Shown here: positions 17,773-25,695 of the stretch, one piece after another
How the letters are laid out: each line of letters starts with the position of its first letter
How positions within the stretch are numbered: position 1 is the first letter of the stretch
Source: Deltaproteobacteria bacterium HGW-Deltaproteobacteria-19
GTDB lineage: Bacteria; Desulfobacterota; Syntrophia; Syntrophales; PHBD01
Reading direction: 5' to 3'
DNA: 64,000 nt
Assembly (NCBI GenBank): GCA_002841865.1
Contig: PHBD01000002.1
Coordinates: 1 to 64,000, forward strand
The notes under the pieces: generated by a model
Databases searched by the model: none
What the model was told of the DNA's origin: nothing
The model's input: the letters and a program-made list of their open reading frames with translations, nothing else
Position numbers and translations under genes: made by a program

Positions 17773-18174
17773 ATGAAGATCGCCGTACCTTTCTGGAACG
17801 GCCATGTTGCGACCGTCTTCGAGGCGGCCGACGAGATGGTCGTGATCGAAAACCTGCCCGAGGGGGATCGGGTTCAGCGGATGGAATTCCTGAAAGGGTC
17901 TTCCCCGCTCGACCGGGCGGTTCATCTCAAGGACCTCGGGATCGACGTCCTGATCTGCGGCGCCCTTTCGAGATCCGCAGCGCACCGGGTCGAGGCGGCG
18001 GGCATCCGTCTGATCCCCTTTGTCCGGGGTCCTGTGGAAGAGGTGATCGATGCGTTTCGTGAGGACAGGCTCGACGGGGAGCGTTATTTTCTTCCCGGAT
18101 GCCGCGCCATGGCACAAAACCAGGGGAAATTATGCCGGCGGCGGCGCAATCCCCTGGAGGGATCGGATTCGTGA
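17773..18174 (+). CDS. NifX/NifB-type (dinitrogenase Fe-Mo cofactor domain) protein
   Basis: This 133-residue protein has the small ribonuclease H-like fold of NifX, NafY and orange-protein (ORP) relatives. The start MKIAVPFWNGHVATVF and the central LICGALSRSAAHRVEAAGI are typical. In Desulfovibrio, ORP holds a molybdenum-copper sulfide cluster and is encoded beside Mrp-like and MinD-like ATPases; that is the same company kept here. It ends with a basic tail (KLCRRRRN). The next gene is an Mrp ATPase, 230 bases on, across a hairpin. Four proteins of this family are encoded in the window. Cofactor binding is inference. Confidence 0.8.
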   Translation: MKIAVPFWNGHVATVFEAADEMVVIENLPEGDRVQRMEFLKGSSPLDRAVHLKDLGIDVLICGALSRSAAHRVEAAGIRLIPFVRGPVEEVIDAFREDRLDGERYFLPGCRAMAQNQGKLCRRRRNPLEGSDS

Positions 18175-18226
18175 TCGTCGCCTTTACATCACTGTTTTGC
18201 TCTCGTTGCATCCTTCCTCCTTCGTC

Positions 18227-18254
18227 CTCCCCCGCGCTACCGTTGGCGGGGGAG
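18227..18254. terminator. Hairpin between NifX-like and Mrp genes
   Basis: CTCCCCCGC (18227-18235) and GCGGGGGAG (18246-18254) form a perfect 9-bp stem. No clear U-tract follows. It may separate expression of the two genes. Confidence 0.5.
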
Positions 18255-18406
18255 GCCCCGCCGGAAGGGACCGCAAGCATGCAGAACCGGAAACATGGTT
18301 GACAAAACGGGCAGACAGAGAGAGCAAAGGAACCGGACTGTCCGGACGGCAAACAACCGCCGCAAAATGAAGAAAACGATTCAAACCCGAAGGAGGATAT
18401 AGCGAG

Positions 18407-19276
18407 ATGCAAGATTGCGGGGCAGGCGAAAAGAGAATCCCCGAAAAGCGGGAAGCCGATAACATGGACGAGCGGCTGCGGGAGCAGATGAAACGTATCC
18501 GTCACAAGGTCATGGTCCTGTCGGGTAAGGGTGGTGTCGGGAAGAGCACCGTGGCCGCCAACATCTCCGTGGCCCTGGCCCTGGAGGGGAAAGCGGTGGG
18601 TCTCCTGGACGTGGATTTTCACGGACCCAGCATTCCCAAGCTTCTTAACCTCGAGGGGCCGCCGCCGATGACGCAGGGCGGCAAGCTTGCCCCGGCGGTC
18701 TACGGGGAAAACCTCAAGGTCGTGTCCCTGGGTTTCCTTCTGCCCGAAAAGGACTCGGCGGTCATCTGGCGCGGCCCTTTGAAAATGGGCGTCATCAAGC
18801 AGCTCCTGGCCGACGTCGACTGGGGCGACCTGGATTACCTGATCATCGATTTTCCCCCGGGCACCGGGGACGAACCCCTCTCGGTGGCGCAGCTCATTCC
18901 GGACAGCAACGGCGCCGTCATCGTCACGACTCCCCAGGAACTCTCCCTGTCGGACGTGCGCAAGTCCATCGATTTCTGCCGGAAGGTTAAGGTGCCCGTC
19001 CTGGGAGTGATCGAGAATATGAGCGGGTTTGTCTGCCCGAACTGCAAGACCGTGATCGACATCTTCAAGCGGGGGGGCGGGGAGAGCATGGCGCAATCCA
19101 TGGGCGTCCCTTTCCTCGGCCGCATTCCCATCGATCCGCGGATCGTCGAGGCCTCCGACAGCGGCACACCCTTCGTGTACCATTACAGCGGCACCGAAGC
19201 AGCGGTGGCGTTCCAGCCGATCATCGGGATGCTTCTCAACCTGAAGGAAAAAACGATCCTCCCCTGTCTGCATTAA
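18407..19276 (+). CDS. mrp: Mrp/NBP35-family P-loop ATPase
   Basis: This 289-residue ATPase has a deviant Walker A (GKGGVGKST, about residues 41-49), LLDVDFHGPSIP and the FPPGTGDEPLS segment typical of Mrp/ApbC. A CPNC pair (about residue 207) can hold the bridging [4Fe-4S] cluster of the dimer. Such proteins carry and transfer Fe-S clusters in the cytoplasm. An AAGGAGG site precedes the ATG by about ten bases. In Desulfovibrio the ORP operon includes an Mrp-like ATPase next to the NifX-like protein; here NifX-like genes lie on both sides, supporting a similar complex. Confidence 0.9.
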   Translation: MQDCGAGEKRIPEKREADNMDERLREQMKRIRHKVMVLSGKGGVGKSTVAANISVALALEGKAVGLLDVDFHGPSIPKLLNLEGPPPMTQGGKLAPAVYGENLKVVSLGFLLPEKDSAVIWRGPLKMGVIKQLLADVDWGDLDYLIIDFPPGTGDEPLSVAQLIPDSNGAVIVTTPQELSLSDVRKSIDFCRKVKVPVLGVIENMSGFVCPNCKTVIDIFKRGGGESMAQSMGVPFLGRIPIDPRIVEASDSGTPFVYHYSGTEAAVAFQPIIGMLLNLKEKTILPCLH

Positions 19277-19300
19277 ACAAAAACACGGAAAGGAATTCCC

Positions 19301-19651
19301 ATGAAATCAAACATAACCATCGCCATTCCCATCAGCGGCGGTCGGCTCTGCGCCCATTTCGGCCATTGCGATACCTTTGCCCTGCTGGAGGCCGACAGGG
19401 ACCGCCGGATCGTTGTCAGCCGAAAGGACCTCCAGCCGCCGCCCCACGAACCGGGCGTCCTCCCCACCTGGCTGCATGAGCAGGGGGCGGACCTGATCAT
19501 CGCGGGAGGGATGGGGGCCCGGGCACAGAATCTCTTCACAGCCCGGGGAATCCAGGTCATCGTGGGCGCGCCGGCGGATGAACCGGAACGGCTTGCGGAG
19601 GCCTGGCTGGCAGGAAACCTGGCAACGGGAATCAACGCCTGCGATCATTGA
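19301..19651 (+). CDS. NifX/NifB-type protein
   Basis: This 116-residue second member of the NifX-like family at this locus starts with MKSNITIAIPISGGRLCAHF. GHCDTF resembles the substrate-facing HFGHA segment of NifB C-terminal and ORP-type proteins, and LIIAGGMGARAQNLF is the usual glycine-rich segment. Its start follows the mrp stop by 24 bases with AAAGGAA nearby. It is likely to be a partner of the Mrp ATPase in handling a metal-sulfur cluster. Function is inferred from family and neighbours. Confidence 0.82.
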   Translation: MKSNITIAIPISGGRLCAHFGHCDTFALLEADRDRRIVVSRKDLQPPPHEPGVLPTWLHEQGADLIIAGGMGARAQNLFTARGIQVIVGAPADEPERLAEAWLAGNLATGINACDH

Positions 19652-19674
19652 AGGAGGGCCACGGCGTCGAAACG

Positions 19675-20133
19675 ATGAGTTCATCCATGCCAGACCGGGG
19701 TCCCCTCCTCCCAATCGCCGGACATGAAGGTCACGGAACGGACTTTTCCGACCGGGTTCTCGACTACGGGACAAGCCCTCGAAACTACGGCTCCCTGGCC
19801 GTTCCAGACGGGTATGCGAAATACAAGGGCCCCTGCGGAGACACCGTGGAGATGTTCCTGCTTGTCGCCGATGGGCGGATCACCGGTGCCTCCTTCCGGA
19901 CGGACGGCTGCACGCCGGCCATGGCAGCCGCATCCGCCGTCACCGTCATGGTGACGGGCAAGACACTCTGGGAGTGCGTTCGGATCGATCAGGATGCCGT
20001 CCTGGCCCATCTGGGCGGACTGCCCGACGACTCGCGTCACTGCGCCCTCCTGGCCGTGAGGACTCTCCGCAGGGCTCTCCGCAGCTTCGCGAAAACAAGG
20101 AAGCCCGGTGCACAGCCGGCCCCCCCGGAATGA
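19675..20133 (+). CDS. IscU/NifU-like iron-sulfur scaffold protein
   Basis: This 152-residue protein has the three cluster-ligand cysteines of the U-type scaffold in the expected contexts: GPCGDTVEM, TDGCTPAMAAAS and RHCALLAV. Such proteins assemble Fe-S clusters before transfer. The scaffold histidine usually next to the third cysteine is present. The start is uncertain: ATG at 19675 is used here, while a TTG at 19648 coincides with the AAGGAGGG motif itself and is less likely. Its stop overlaps the following methyltransferase start as ATGA. No IscS is seen in the window. Confidence 0.78.
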   Translation: MSSSMPDRGPLLPIAGHEGHGTDFSDRVLDYGTSPRNYGSLAVPDGYAKYKGPCGDTVEMFLLVADGRITGASFRTDGCTPAMAAASAVTVMVTGKTLWECVRIDQDAVLAHLGGLPDDSRHCALLAVRTLRRALRSFAKTRKPGAQPAPPE

Positions 20134-21155
20134 CGGAAACGGATTTTTCCCGCACGATCCGTTCCATCCGGGAACGTCCGCAGGAAGACATCCCGGCCAT
20201 ATGGTGCAACCTGATCCGGTTTCGGGATCTTGGCTTCCTGCAGGGGCAACTTTGGGCGGAAGAAACTCCGGCGGGTGTCTATCGACCCCTTGCGGCCCTT
20301 GTCGATCTGCAGGATCCCGTGGAGCTGAACGGCTTCTGGCCTTCCGTCATGGCCCGTCCCGTAGAGAGAAACGAGGAAGCGTGGCTGGCCTCCTTCCTGT
20401 CGAGCCAGGATCCAAACGAGGTGGAACTGATCGTCCCGGAACGGAATACAGCCCGCCTGATGGACTGGGGCCGTTTTGACGAGGCCCCGGAACACCCTGT
20501 CTATGCAAACCGGATCCATCCGGCCGTCATCGATGCCGTCGAAGAGATCCGCAATCGCTGGGAGGCGCGGTCGATTCATCCCTGCTTCGCATACCGGCGG
20601 GACGCGGGTTGCACGTCCCTGGAACCCCTCGACAGGCTCCTCGACGTCGGGTGCGGCTGCGGGGACCTGATACAGGGACTCCAGGAGGGCATCCGCAGAA
20701 AGGAAGAGGCATTGAAGCGCTGCGGCTGCATGGCTCTTCAGCAGCTCCGGAGGACGGGACTGGGGAGGTTCCTGGAATGTCACGGCATCGACATCAATCC
20801 GGACAACGTCGAGGAGGCCAGATGCCGGGGCCTGGCAAATGTCCGGACCGGCGAAGGCGAAGATTTCGCCGGATTGCCCGGGGAATCAGCCTTCGACATT
20901 CTGATCTTCTGCGGGCTCTTGAATCGACAGGTCACTACCCGGGAACAGTCGGAGGCGATCCTGCACACGGCTCTCTCCAGGCTGCGTCGATCGGGACACG
21001 TCATCATCACCGGATACACTTCCTGCCACCTGACGGCGGACGATCTCTCACGGCTGGGACTTATGGTGCTCCAAAAATGCTTCCCCGACCGCCTGTTCCT
21101 GGACTATAACGATTACCATCTGCGGCAGTTTTACGTCGCCCGAAAGGACGCATGA
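20130..21155 (+). CDS. SAM-dependent class I methyltransferase
   Basis: This 341-residue protein has a first half without recognised motifs followed by a Rossmann methyltransferase domain: LLDVGCGCGDLI (about residue 173) is motif I, GIDINPDNVEEA the acidic motif, and FDILIFCGLL motif IV. The substrate is unknown. A cluster of cysteines (Cys195, 197 region: KRCGCMALQQL) sits inside an insertion between the first two motifs. It overlaps the scaffold gene by four bases and is followed after three bases by trmO, so it is probably translated together with them. Confidence 0.75.
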   Translation: MTETDFSRTIRSIRERPQEDIPAIWCNLIRFRDLGFLQGQLWAEETPAGVYRPLAALVDLQDPVELNGFWPSVMARPVERNEEAWLASFLSSQDPNEVELIVPERNTARLMDWGRFDEAPEHPVYANRIHPAVIDAVEEIRNRWEARSIHPCFAYRRDAGCTSLEPLDRLLDVGCGCGDLIQGLQEGIRRKEEALKRCGCMALQQLRRTGLGRFLECHGIDINPDNVEEARCRGLANVRTGEGEDFAGLPGESAFDILIFCGLLNRQVTTREQSEAILHTALSRLRRSGHVIITGYTSCHLTADDLSRLGLMVLQKCFPDRLFLDYNDYHLRQFYVARKDA

Positions 21156-21158
21156 CCC

Positions 21159-21668
21159 ATGGCAGACCGCATTTCGTTCCGGCCCATCGGCATCATTCAC
21201 TCGCCCTTTACCAACCCTGCCGGCATGCCCATCCAGCCGACCGGTGCCGAGGGCGTTCCCGGCCGCGTGGTGATCGACCCGGCCTGCCGGGACGGCCTGA
21301 AAGACCTCGACGGCTTTTCGCACATTCATCTGCTGTATGCATTCCACCTGGCTGATGGATTTACCCTGCACGTCAAGCCCTTCCTGGACAACCGGCTCCG
21401 CGGTGTCTTCTCGACGAGGGCTCCCCGGCGGCCCAACGCCATAGGCCTGTCCGTCGTCCGGCTGGTCCGGATCGAGGAAAACATCCTCCACATCGAAGAC
21501 GTCGATGTAATCGACGGGACGCCGCTTCTGGACATCAAGCCCTATGTGCCGGCCTTCGACGTCCGGCCTGCGGAGCGGACGGGATGGCTGGCGACCCGGG
21601 CGGAGGGAGCGGCCGATGTGCGGTCGGACCGGCGGTTTGCAGCGCCGGATGAACGGGAGCCCCATTGA
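21159..21668 (+). CDS. trmO: TsaA/TrmO-type tRNA (m6t6A) methyltransferase family protein
   Basis: This 169-residue protein has the TsaA beta-barrel signatures: FRPIGIIHSPF at the start, FSHIHLLYAFH, GVFSTRAPRRPNAIGLS and the ending DIKPYVPAFD. TrmO methylates t6A at position 37 of some tRNAs using S-adenosylmethionine. In anaerobes, homologues often sit with NifX, Mrp and metal-binding proteins, as here, so a different substrate in this context is conceivable. It starts three bases after the methyltransferase stop. Confidence 0.82.
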   Translation: MADRISFRPIGIIHSPFTNPAGMPIQPTGAEGVPGRVVIDPACRDGLKDLDGFSHIHLLYAFHLADGFTLHVKPFLDNRLRGVFSTRAPRRPNAIGLSVVRLVRIEENILHIEDVDVIDGTPLLDIKPYVPAFDVRPAERTGWLATRAEGAADVRSDRRFAAPDEREPH

Positions 21669-21715
21669 CAGCAACAGGCTGAAATGCCATTAAAAAAAAC
21701 CAAGAGGAGGGAATC

Positions 21716-22741
21716 ATGTTTCACGAAGACCGATGCGATTTCTGTGGAGACTGCCTGGCGCGGTGCCATTACCTGCCCTTCGACAAAGAGACGGGGGCGG
21801 CGGCGTTCCGCAAGTTTGTGGAAGAGGGGAAGGCCGACTGGCTCTACGACTGCGTCACCTGCATCGCCTGCAATGAATACTGCCCGAGGGACGCACGCCC
21901 CTTCGACCTGATCCTGCAGAAAATGGAGGCGGCGGGGAACTTCACCGACCCCGCCCTCAAAACTCAGATGGCCGACCGCTTCAAGGCCGAGGGAACGCCA
22001 AAGGCCGTCGCTCCCGCCGAGCGGGTCATGTCCCTGTGCGTCATGGAGGGAAGCATGCCCTGGGCCCTCCATGGAAGGCTCTTCGAGGGGATTCCGCTCC
22101 TGAAGGGGCGCCATTACTTCTGCAACGTCCTCTTCGCCCACATGGGGGACGAGTCGATCATGCGGGACCGCCTTCAGGGCCTCGTCGACAATCTGGCCCT
22201 GTCGGGCGCGAAGGAGATCGTCTTCGTCCATGACGACTGCTATGCCGTCCTGAAAGGCATGGCACCCGAGTTCGGCGTCACACTACCCTTCCGGCCCGTG
22301 TCCATTTTTGAGTACCTGCGGGATTACCTGAAGGAGCACAAGGCCGACATAACGCCCCTGAACATGAAGGTCGCCTACCAGCGGCCCTGCGCCTCCCGGT
22401 ACACCCCCGAGAAGGACCCCTTCCTGGACGAGATTCTCGACCTGATCGGCGTGGAGCGGGTCAAACGGGAGTACGACGGTGTCAACGCCATCTGCTGCGG
22501 CGTCGAGCTGGCGGGACCGAACCTGAAGCTCTTTCCCCGGGGGAAGAACTTCGAGCCCTTCCGGGAGAAGAACATCGCCGATGCGAAAGAGCACAGTGCC
22601 GAGGCCATGCTGTATCTCTGTCCCATGTGCTATCGGACCCTGAGCAAAAAGGCCGGTGGAGCAGGCCTTGCAAACTACATGATCAGCGACCTGTGCCGGC
22701 TCGCCCTCGGCGAGACCCTGCCGGAGGACAAGCCCGCCTGA
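21716..22741 (+). CDS. Heterodisulfide reductase-like Fe-S protein (CCG domains)
   Basis: This 341-residue protein begins with an N-terminal ferredoxin part: CDFCGDCLARC and CVTCIACNEYCPR fit two [4Fe-4S] sites. Two cysteine-rich segments of CCG type follow (PCASRY... with ICCGVELAG, and YLCPMCYRTL). The layout is that of HdrD/GlpC/LutA-type electron-transfer or thiol-disulfide subunits. GAGGAGGG precedes the ATG. It is followed by the selenoperoxiredoxin, and a 56-residue protein encoded at 24915 reproduces only its first and last few motifs. A partner flavoprotein is not seen. Confidence 0.82.
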   Translation: MFHEDRCDFCGDCLARCHYLPFDKETGAAAFRKFVEEGKADWLYDCVTCIACNEYCPRDARPFDLILQKMEAAGNFTDPALKTQMADRFKAEGTPKAVAPAERVMSLCVMEGSMPWALHGRLFEGIPLLKGRHYFCNVLFAHMGDESIMRDRLQGLVDNLALSGAKEIVFVHDDCYAVLKGMAPEFGVTLPFRPVSIFEYLRDYLKEHKADITPLNMKVAYQRPCASRYTPEKDPFLDEILDLIGVERVKREYDGVNAICCGVELAGPNLKLFPRGKNFEPFREKNIADAKEHSAEAMLYLCPMCYRTLSKKAGGAGLANYMISDLCRLALGETLPEDKPA

Positions 22742-22834
22742 TGCGGGTCCTGCTGCGACCGGCTGCCCGTCACGGAGAGCCCCCGAAAAGGGGTGTGGAT
22801 ATTCAACCTGCATGATTCCGGAAAGGAGGTTCCC

Positions 22835-23560
22835 ATGGCGAAAGAGATGAAAGTGGGTTGCGCCCGGCCCACGGGGGGCCCCGTGGGCGAGGCCGTGATC
22901 GAGGCAACCGGAGGAAAAACCCAGCAACCGCAGCAGAAGGAGGTGAGGCAGATGGTGACGGTCGGCAAGAAGGCCCCGGATTTTACGGCGCCGGCGTATC
23001 AGAAGGGCAAGTTCATCGAGGTGAAACTGTCGGAGTACCTCGGAAAGTGGGTCGTCCTCTGCTTCTACCCGGGTGATTTCACGTTCGTATGAGCCACGGA
23101 GATCTCGGCGGTCGCCGAGAAATACCCCGAATTCAAAAAGCTGGGCGTGGAGATCCTCTCCATGAGCGTCGACAGCGTCTTCGTCCACAAGATGTGGAAC
23201 GACCATGAGCTCTCCAAAATGGTCAAGGGAGGAGTTCCCTTCCCCATGCTCTCCGACGGCGGCGGCAAGGTCGGGAGCGTCTACGGCGTCTATCTGGAGG
23301 ATGCGGGCGTGGAGGCCCGGGGCCGGTTCATCATCGACCCCGACGGGATCATCCAGGGCTTCGAGGTCCTGACTCCACCGGTGGGCCGGAACATCCTCGA
23401 GTCCATCCGCCAGATCCAGGCGTTCCAGGTTGTCCGGAAATCAAAGGGCACGGAGGCGACGCCCTCGGGCTGGAAACCCGGGAAGATGACCCTGAAGCCG
23501 GGGCCGGACCTGGTCGGACGGGTCTGGGAAGTCTGGAAAACGAAGATGGCCTTCGACTGA
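22835..23560 (+). CDS. Selenocysteine-containing peroxiredoxin (PrxU-like)
   Basis: This frame of 242 codons is interrupted only by TGA at codon 86 (23090-23092), exactly where typical 2-Cys peroxiredoxins have the peroxidatic cysteine: GDFTFV-U-ATE versus DFTFVCPTE. Downstream sequence continues as a complete AhpC/Prx domain. A perfect hairpin (CTCGGC/GCCGAG, loop GGTC) places GGU 18-20 bases after the TGA, as in a bacterial SECIS. The C-terminal resolving cysteine is missing (ATPSGWKPG where VCPANWKPG is usual). The protein should reduce peroxides with an external thiol partner. AAAGGAGG supports the ATG at 22835. The first 40 residues, with one cysteine, form an unusual extension. Confidence 0.9.
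23090..23119 (+). promoter_or_regulatory. UGA codon plus SECIS hairpin in selenoperoxiredoxin gene
   Basis: TGA at 23090-23092 is followed by a 6-bp perfect stem (23104-23109 with 23114-23119) and a four-base GGTC loop. The distance from UGA to GGU is the same as in the extKL gene of this window. Confidence 0.82.
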
Positions 23561-23584
23561 GGCATCCCGAAACGATCAGCACCG

Positions 23585-23616
23585 GTTCTCCCCGGGCCGG
23601 CCGGCCCGGGGAGAAC
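23585..23616. terminator. Perfect 32-base palindrome after peroxiredoxin gene
   Basis: The two 16-base halves (GTTCTCCCCGGGCCGG and its complement) are exactly complementary. It lies 24 bases past the stop and probably ends the transcript; no U-run follows. Confidence 0.6.
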
Positions 23617-23806
23617 ACCATCAAGTCCTTTGCCCCGAACGGAACCGGCACCCGATCATCCGGACCGGCCGGTCGGAGATGCGGAGGCGGTTTCTCCGGG
23701 CCGACCCGTCACCGGAGCTGCAGAAACGATTTCTTGAAAGCAACGGGATGGAAGAGTTCCATCCATCCCTGCGAATCCAATAAGAAGCAGAAAGGAGAAG
23801 TACCTG

Positions 23807-24763
23807 ATGCAGCCCATCCCCATCAACGAAGTGGACCGGGTGGAGATCCTCACCCTCCAGGACAACTACATCGAGATCACCGCCATGGACAACAGCGCGG
23901 TGGTGAATCGCGCCACGGCCCTAAAGGACATGGAGTTCAAGAGCTCCATCCTGGCGGAGCATGGTTTCTCCGCCCTGGTGAAGACCTCGACGGGCGACCG
24001 GACCCGGACGCTCCTGTTCGACTTCGGCTTCTCCGAAATCGGCGCAGCCCACAACGCCCGCGTCCTGGGGGCCGACCTGTCCCGGGTGGAGGCCATCGCC
24101 CTCTCCCACGGGCACTCGGACCACACGGGTGGATTCCACGACATGATGGCCATGATCGGGAAGAAGGGGCTCGAACTGACGGTCCACCCCTCGGTCTTCA
24201 AGAAGCCCCGCTACCTGAAGATCGCCCCGGAGTTCAAGATCCACTTCCCGAAGTTCGACCGTGAAACCGTCGAGAAGGCGGGACTGAAGGTCGTGGAGTC
24301 GAAGGAGCCGCGGCCTCTCCTGGACGGCGACGTCCTGTTCCTGGGCGAAGTCCCCCGGCGGACGGATTTCGAGAAGGGGTTCCCCATCGCCTTCTGCCAG
24401 GAGGGCGGCGAGGAGAAGTGGGACGCCATCGAGGACGACACCTCCGTCGTCATGAACGTGAAGGGCAAAGGGCTGGTGATCCTCTCCGGCTGCGCCCACT
24501 CGGGGATCGTCAACACGGTCCTCTATGCCCGGGAGGTGACGGGCGTGGAGCAGGTCCATGTCGTCATGGGAGGCTTCCACCTGAGCGGACCCCTCTTCGA
24601 GCCCATCATCAGCCGAACCACGGAGGAGCTGAAGAAGATCAGCCCCGCCTACATCATCCCCACCCATTGTACGGGCCGGAAGGCCATCATGGAGATGGAA
24701 AAGGAGATGAAGGATGCCTTTATCCTGAACATGTCGGGAACGAAGCTCACCTTCGTGGCGTGA
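23807..24763 (+). CDS. Metallo-beta-lactamase-fold hydrolase (DHPP synthase-like)
   Basis: This 318-residue soluble protein has the metal-binding SHGHSDHTGGF (about residues 105-115), a later SGCAHSGIVNT and PTHCTGRKA, which together define the family related to archaeal dihydropterin ribofuranosylaminobenzene phosphate synthase. A cysteine follows the last metal histidine. The substrate in bacteria is unknown. AAAGGAG precedes the ATG. The gene sits between the selenoperoxiredoxin and a mini Fe-S protein, each unit ending in its own hairpin. Confidence 0.82.
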   Translation: MQPIPINEVDRVEILTLQDNYIEITAMDNSAVVNRATALKDMEFKSSILAEHGFSALVKTSTGDRTRTLLFDFGFSEIGAAHNARVLGADLSRVEAIALSHGHSDHTGGFHDMMAMIGKKGLELTVHPSVFKKPRYLKIAPEFKIHFPKFDRETVEKAGLKVVESKEPRPLLDGDVLFLGEVPRRTDFEKGFPIAFCQEGGEEKWDAIEDDTSVVMNVKGKGLVILSGCAHSGIVNTVLYAREVTGVEQVHVVMGGFHLSGPLFEPIISRTTEELKKISPAYIIPTHCTGRKAIMEMEKEMKDAFILNMSGTKLTFVA

Positions 24764-24803
24764 CGGAAGGGCGGTTTCCTCTCCGGAAGCAGGCCCGTGG
24801 AAA

Positions 24804-24833
24804 GAGGCCCGGCGGAGCAATCAGCCGGGCCTC
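24804..24833 (+). terminator. Hairpin after metallo-hydrolase gene
   Basis: GAGGCCCGGC (24804-24813) pairs perfectly with GCCGGGCCTC (24824-24833) around a 10-base loop, 40 bases after the stop codon. Confidence 0.6.
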
Positions 24834-24914
24834 CGAACGATGGAGGGAATGAAAGGGACAGGGGGGGTACCCCCTGAAACCTATGGAAAGAGGAATCCTC
24901 AAGGAGAGAAATTC

Positions 24915-25085
24915 ATGTGGGATGCATCGAAGTGCGATCTATGCGGCGAGTGCCTGACGCGGCGCCTGTACGTCGAGTACGACCGGGTGCTCCGCAAGCC
25001 GGCGGCGGCCAGAGGGCTGACGAAAATCTACGTGACCCACCTGTGCCGGATGGCCCTGGGGGAGATCCCCTTCCCGGCGGCGTAG
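24915..25085 (+). CDS. Small cysteine-containing protein, internally shortened relative of the Fe-S protein at 21716
   Basis: This 56-residue reading frame has AAGGAGAG before its ATG. Its first 20 residues (CDLCGECLTRRLYVEYD) resemble the N-terminus of the Fe-S protein at 21716, and its last 20 (THLCRMALGEIP) resemble that protein's C-terminus (SDLCRLALGETLP). Everything between is missing. One cluster cysteine is replaced by arginine, so a full [4Fe-4S] site is unlikely. It may be a small regulatory or metal-binding protein or a decayed copy. The next gene starts 15 bases on. Confidence 0.6.
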   Translation: MWDASKCDLCGECLTRRLYVEYDRVLRKPAAARGLTKIYVTHLCRMALGEIPFPAA

Positions 25086-25100
25086 CAGGAGAAACGGACC

Positions 25101-25640
25101 ATGGTGCCGGAAAAAATATTTCTGACCAAAGGGGTGGGAAGCCACCGGGAAGAGCTGCATTCCTTCGAGTTGGCCCTCCGGGATGCAGGGATCGAAAAAT
25201 GTAACCTTGTCCAGGTATCGAGCATCATGCCGCCGGGCTGCAGGACCATCTCCCGGCACCAGGGACTGAAAGAAATCAGGCCGGGCGCCATCACCTACTG
25301 CGTCATGAGCCGGTGTTGCAGCAATGAGCCCCGGAGGCTCCTGGCGGCGTCCGTCGGCCTCGCCGTCCCGAAGGACAAGAGGGCACACGGATACATCAGC
25401 GAGCACCATGCCTTCGGTCAGACTGAAAAACAGGCCGGCGATTACGCAGAGGATCTGGCAGCGGCCATGCTGGCCTCCACGCTGGGAATCGATTTTAACA
25501 TGGACGAAAGCTGGGATGAAAAAAAGGAGATCTTCCGGATCAGCGACAAGATCGTATCGACCCGCAACATCACCCAGTCGAATATCGTGAAAGGCCAAGG
25601 CTACACGACCGTCCTGGCTGCAGTGATCTTCGGGTTTTGA
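25101..25640 (+). CDS. pdaD: Pyruvoyl-dependent arginine decarboxylase
   Basis: This 179-residue proenzyme shows the self-cleavage site VSSIMPPGC: cleavage between Ser40 and Ser41 would turn Ser41 into the pyruvoyl group. Conserved downstream features include the acidic EHHAFG segment and the CTRNIT-like end of the family (STRNITQSN). The reaction is arginine to agmatine plus carbon dioxide, the first step to putrescine or part of acid resistance. GGAGAAACGGACC precedes the ATG. It follows the mini Fe-S gene closely. No agmatinase or agmatine deiminase is visible here. Confidence 0.88.
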   Translation: MVPEKIFLTKGVGSHREELHSFELALRDAGIEKCNLVQVSSIMPPGCRTISRHQGLKEIRPGAITYCVMSRCCSNEPRRLLAASVGLAVPKDKRAHGYISEHHAFGQTEKQAGDYAEDLAAAMLASTLGIDFNMDESWDEKKEIFRISDKIVSTRNITQSNIVKGQGYTTVLAAVIFGF

Positions 25641-25695
25641 AATTTCTATTCATACGCGGGAAAAGGCGCGGACAATCTCATCCATAAGGATTTAT

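Noticed and set aside
24915-25085. A third selenocysteine gene joining the mini Fe-S protein to something else
   Set aside because: The frame ends with TAG, not TGA, and no continuation or SECIS-like hairpin is seen.
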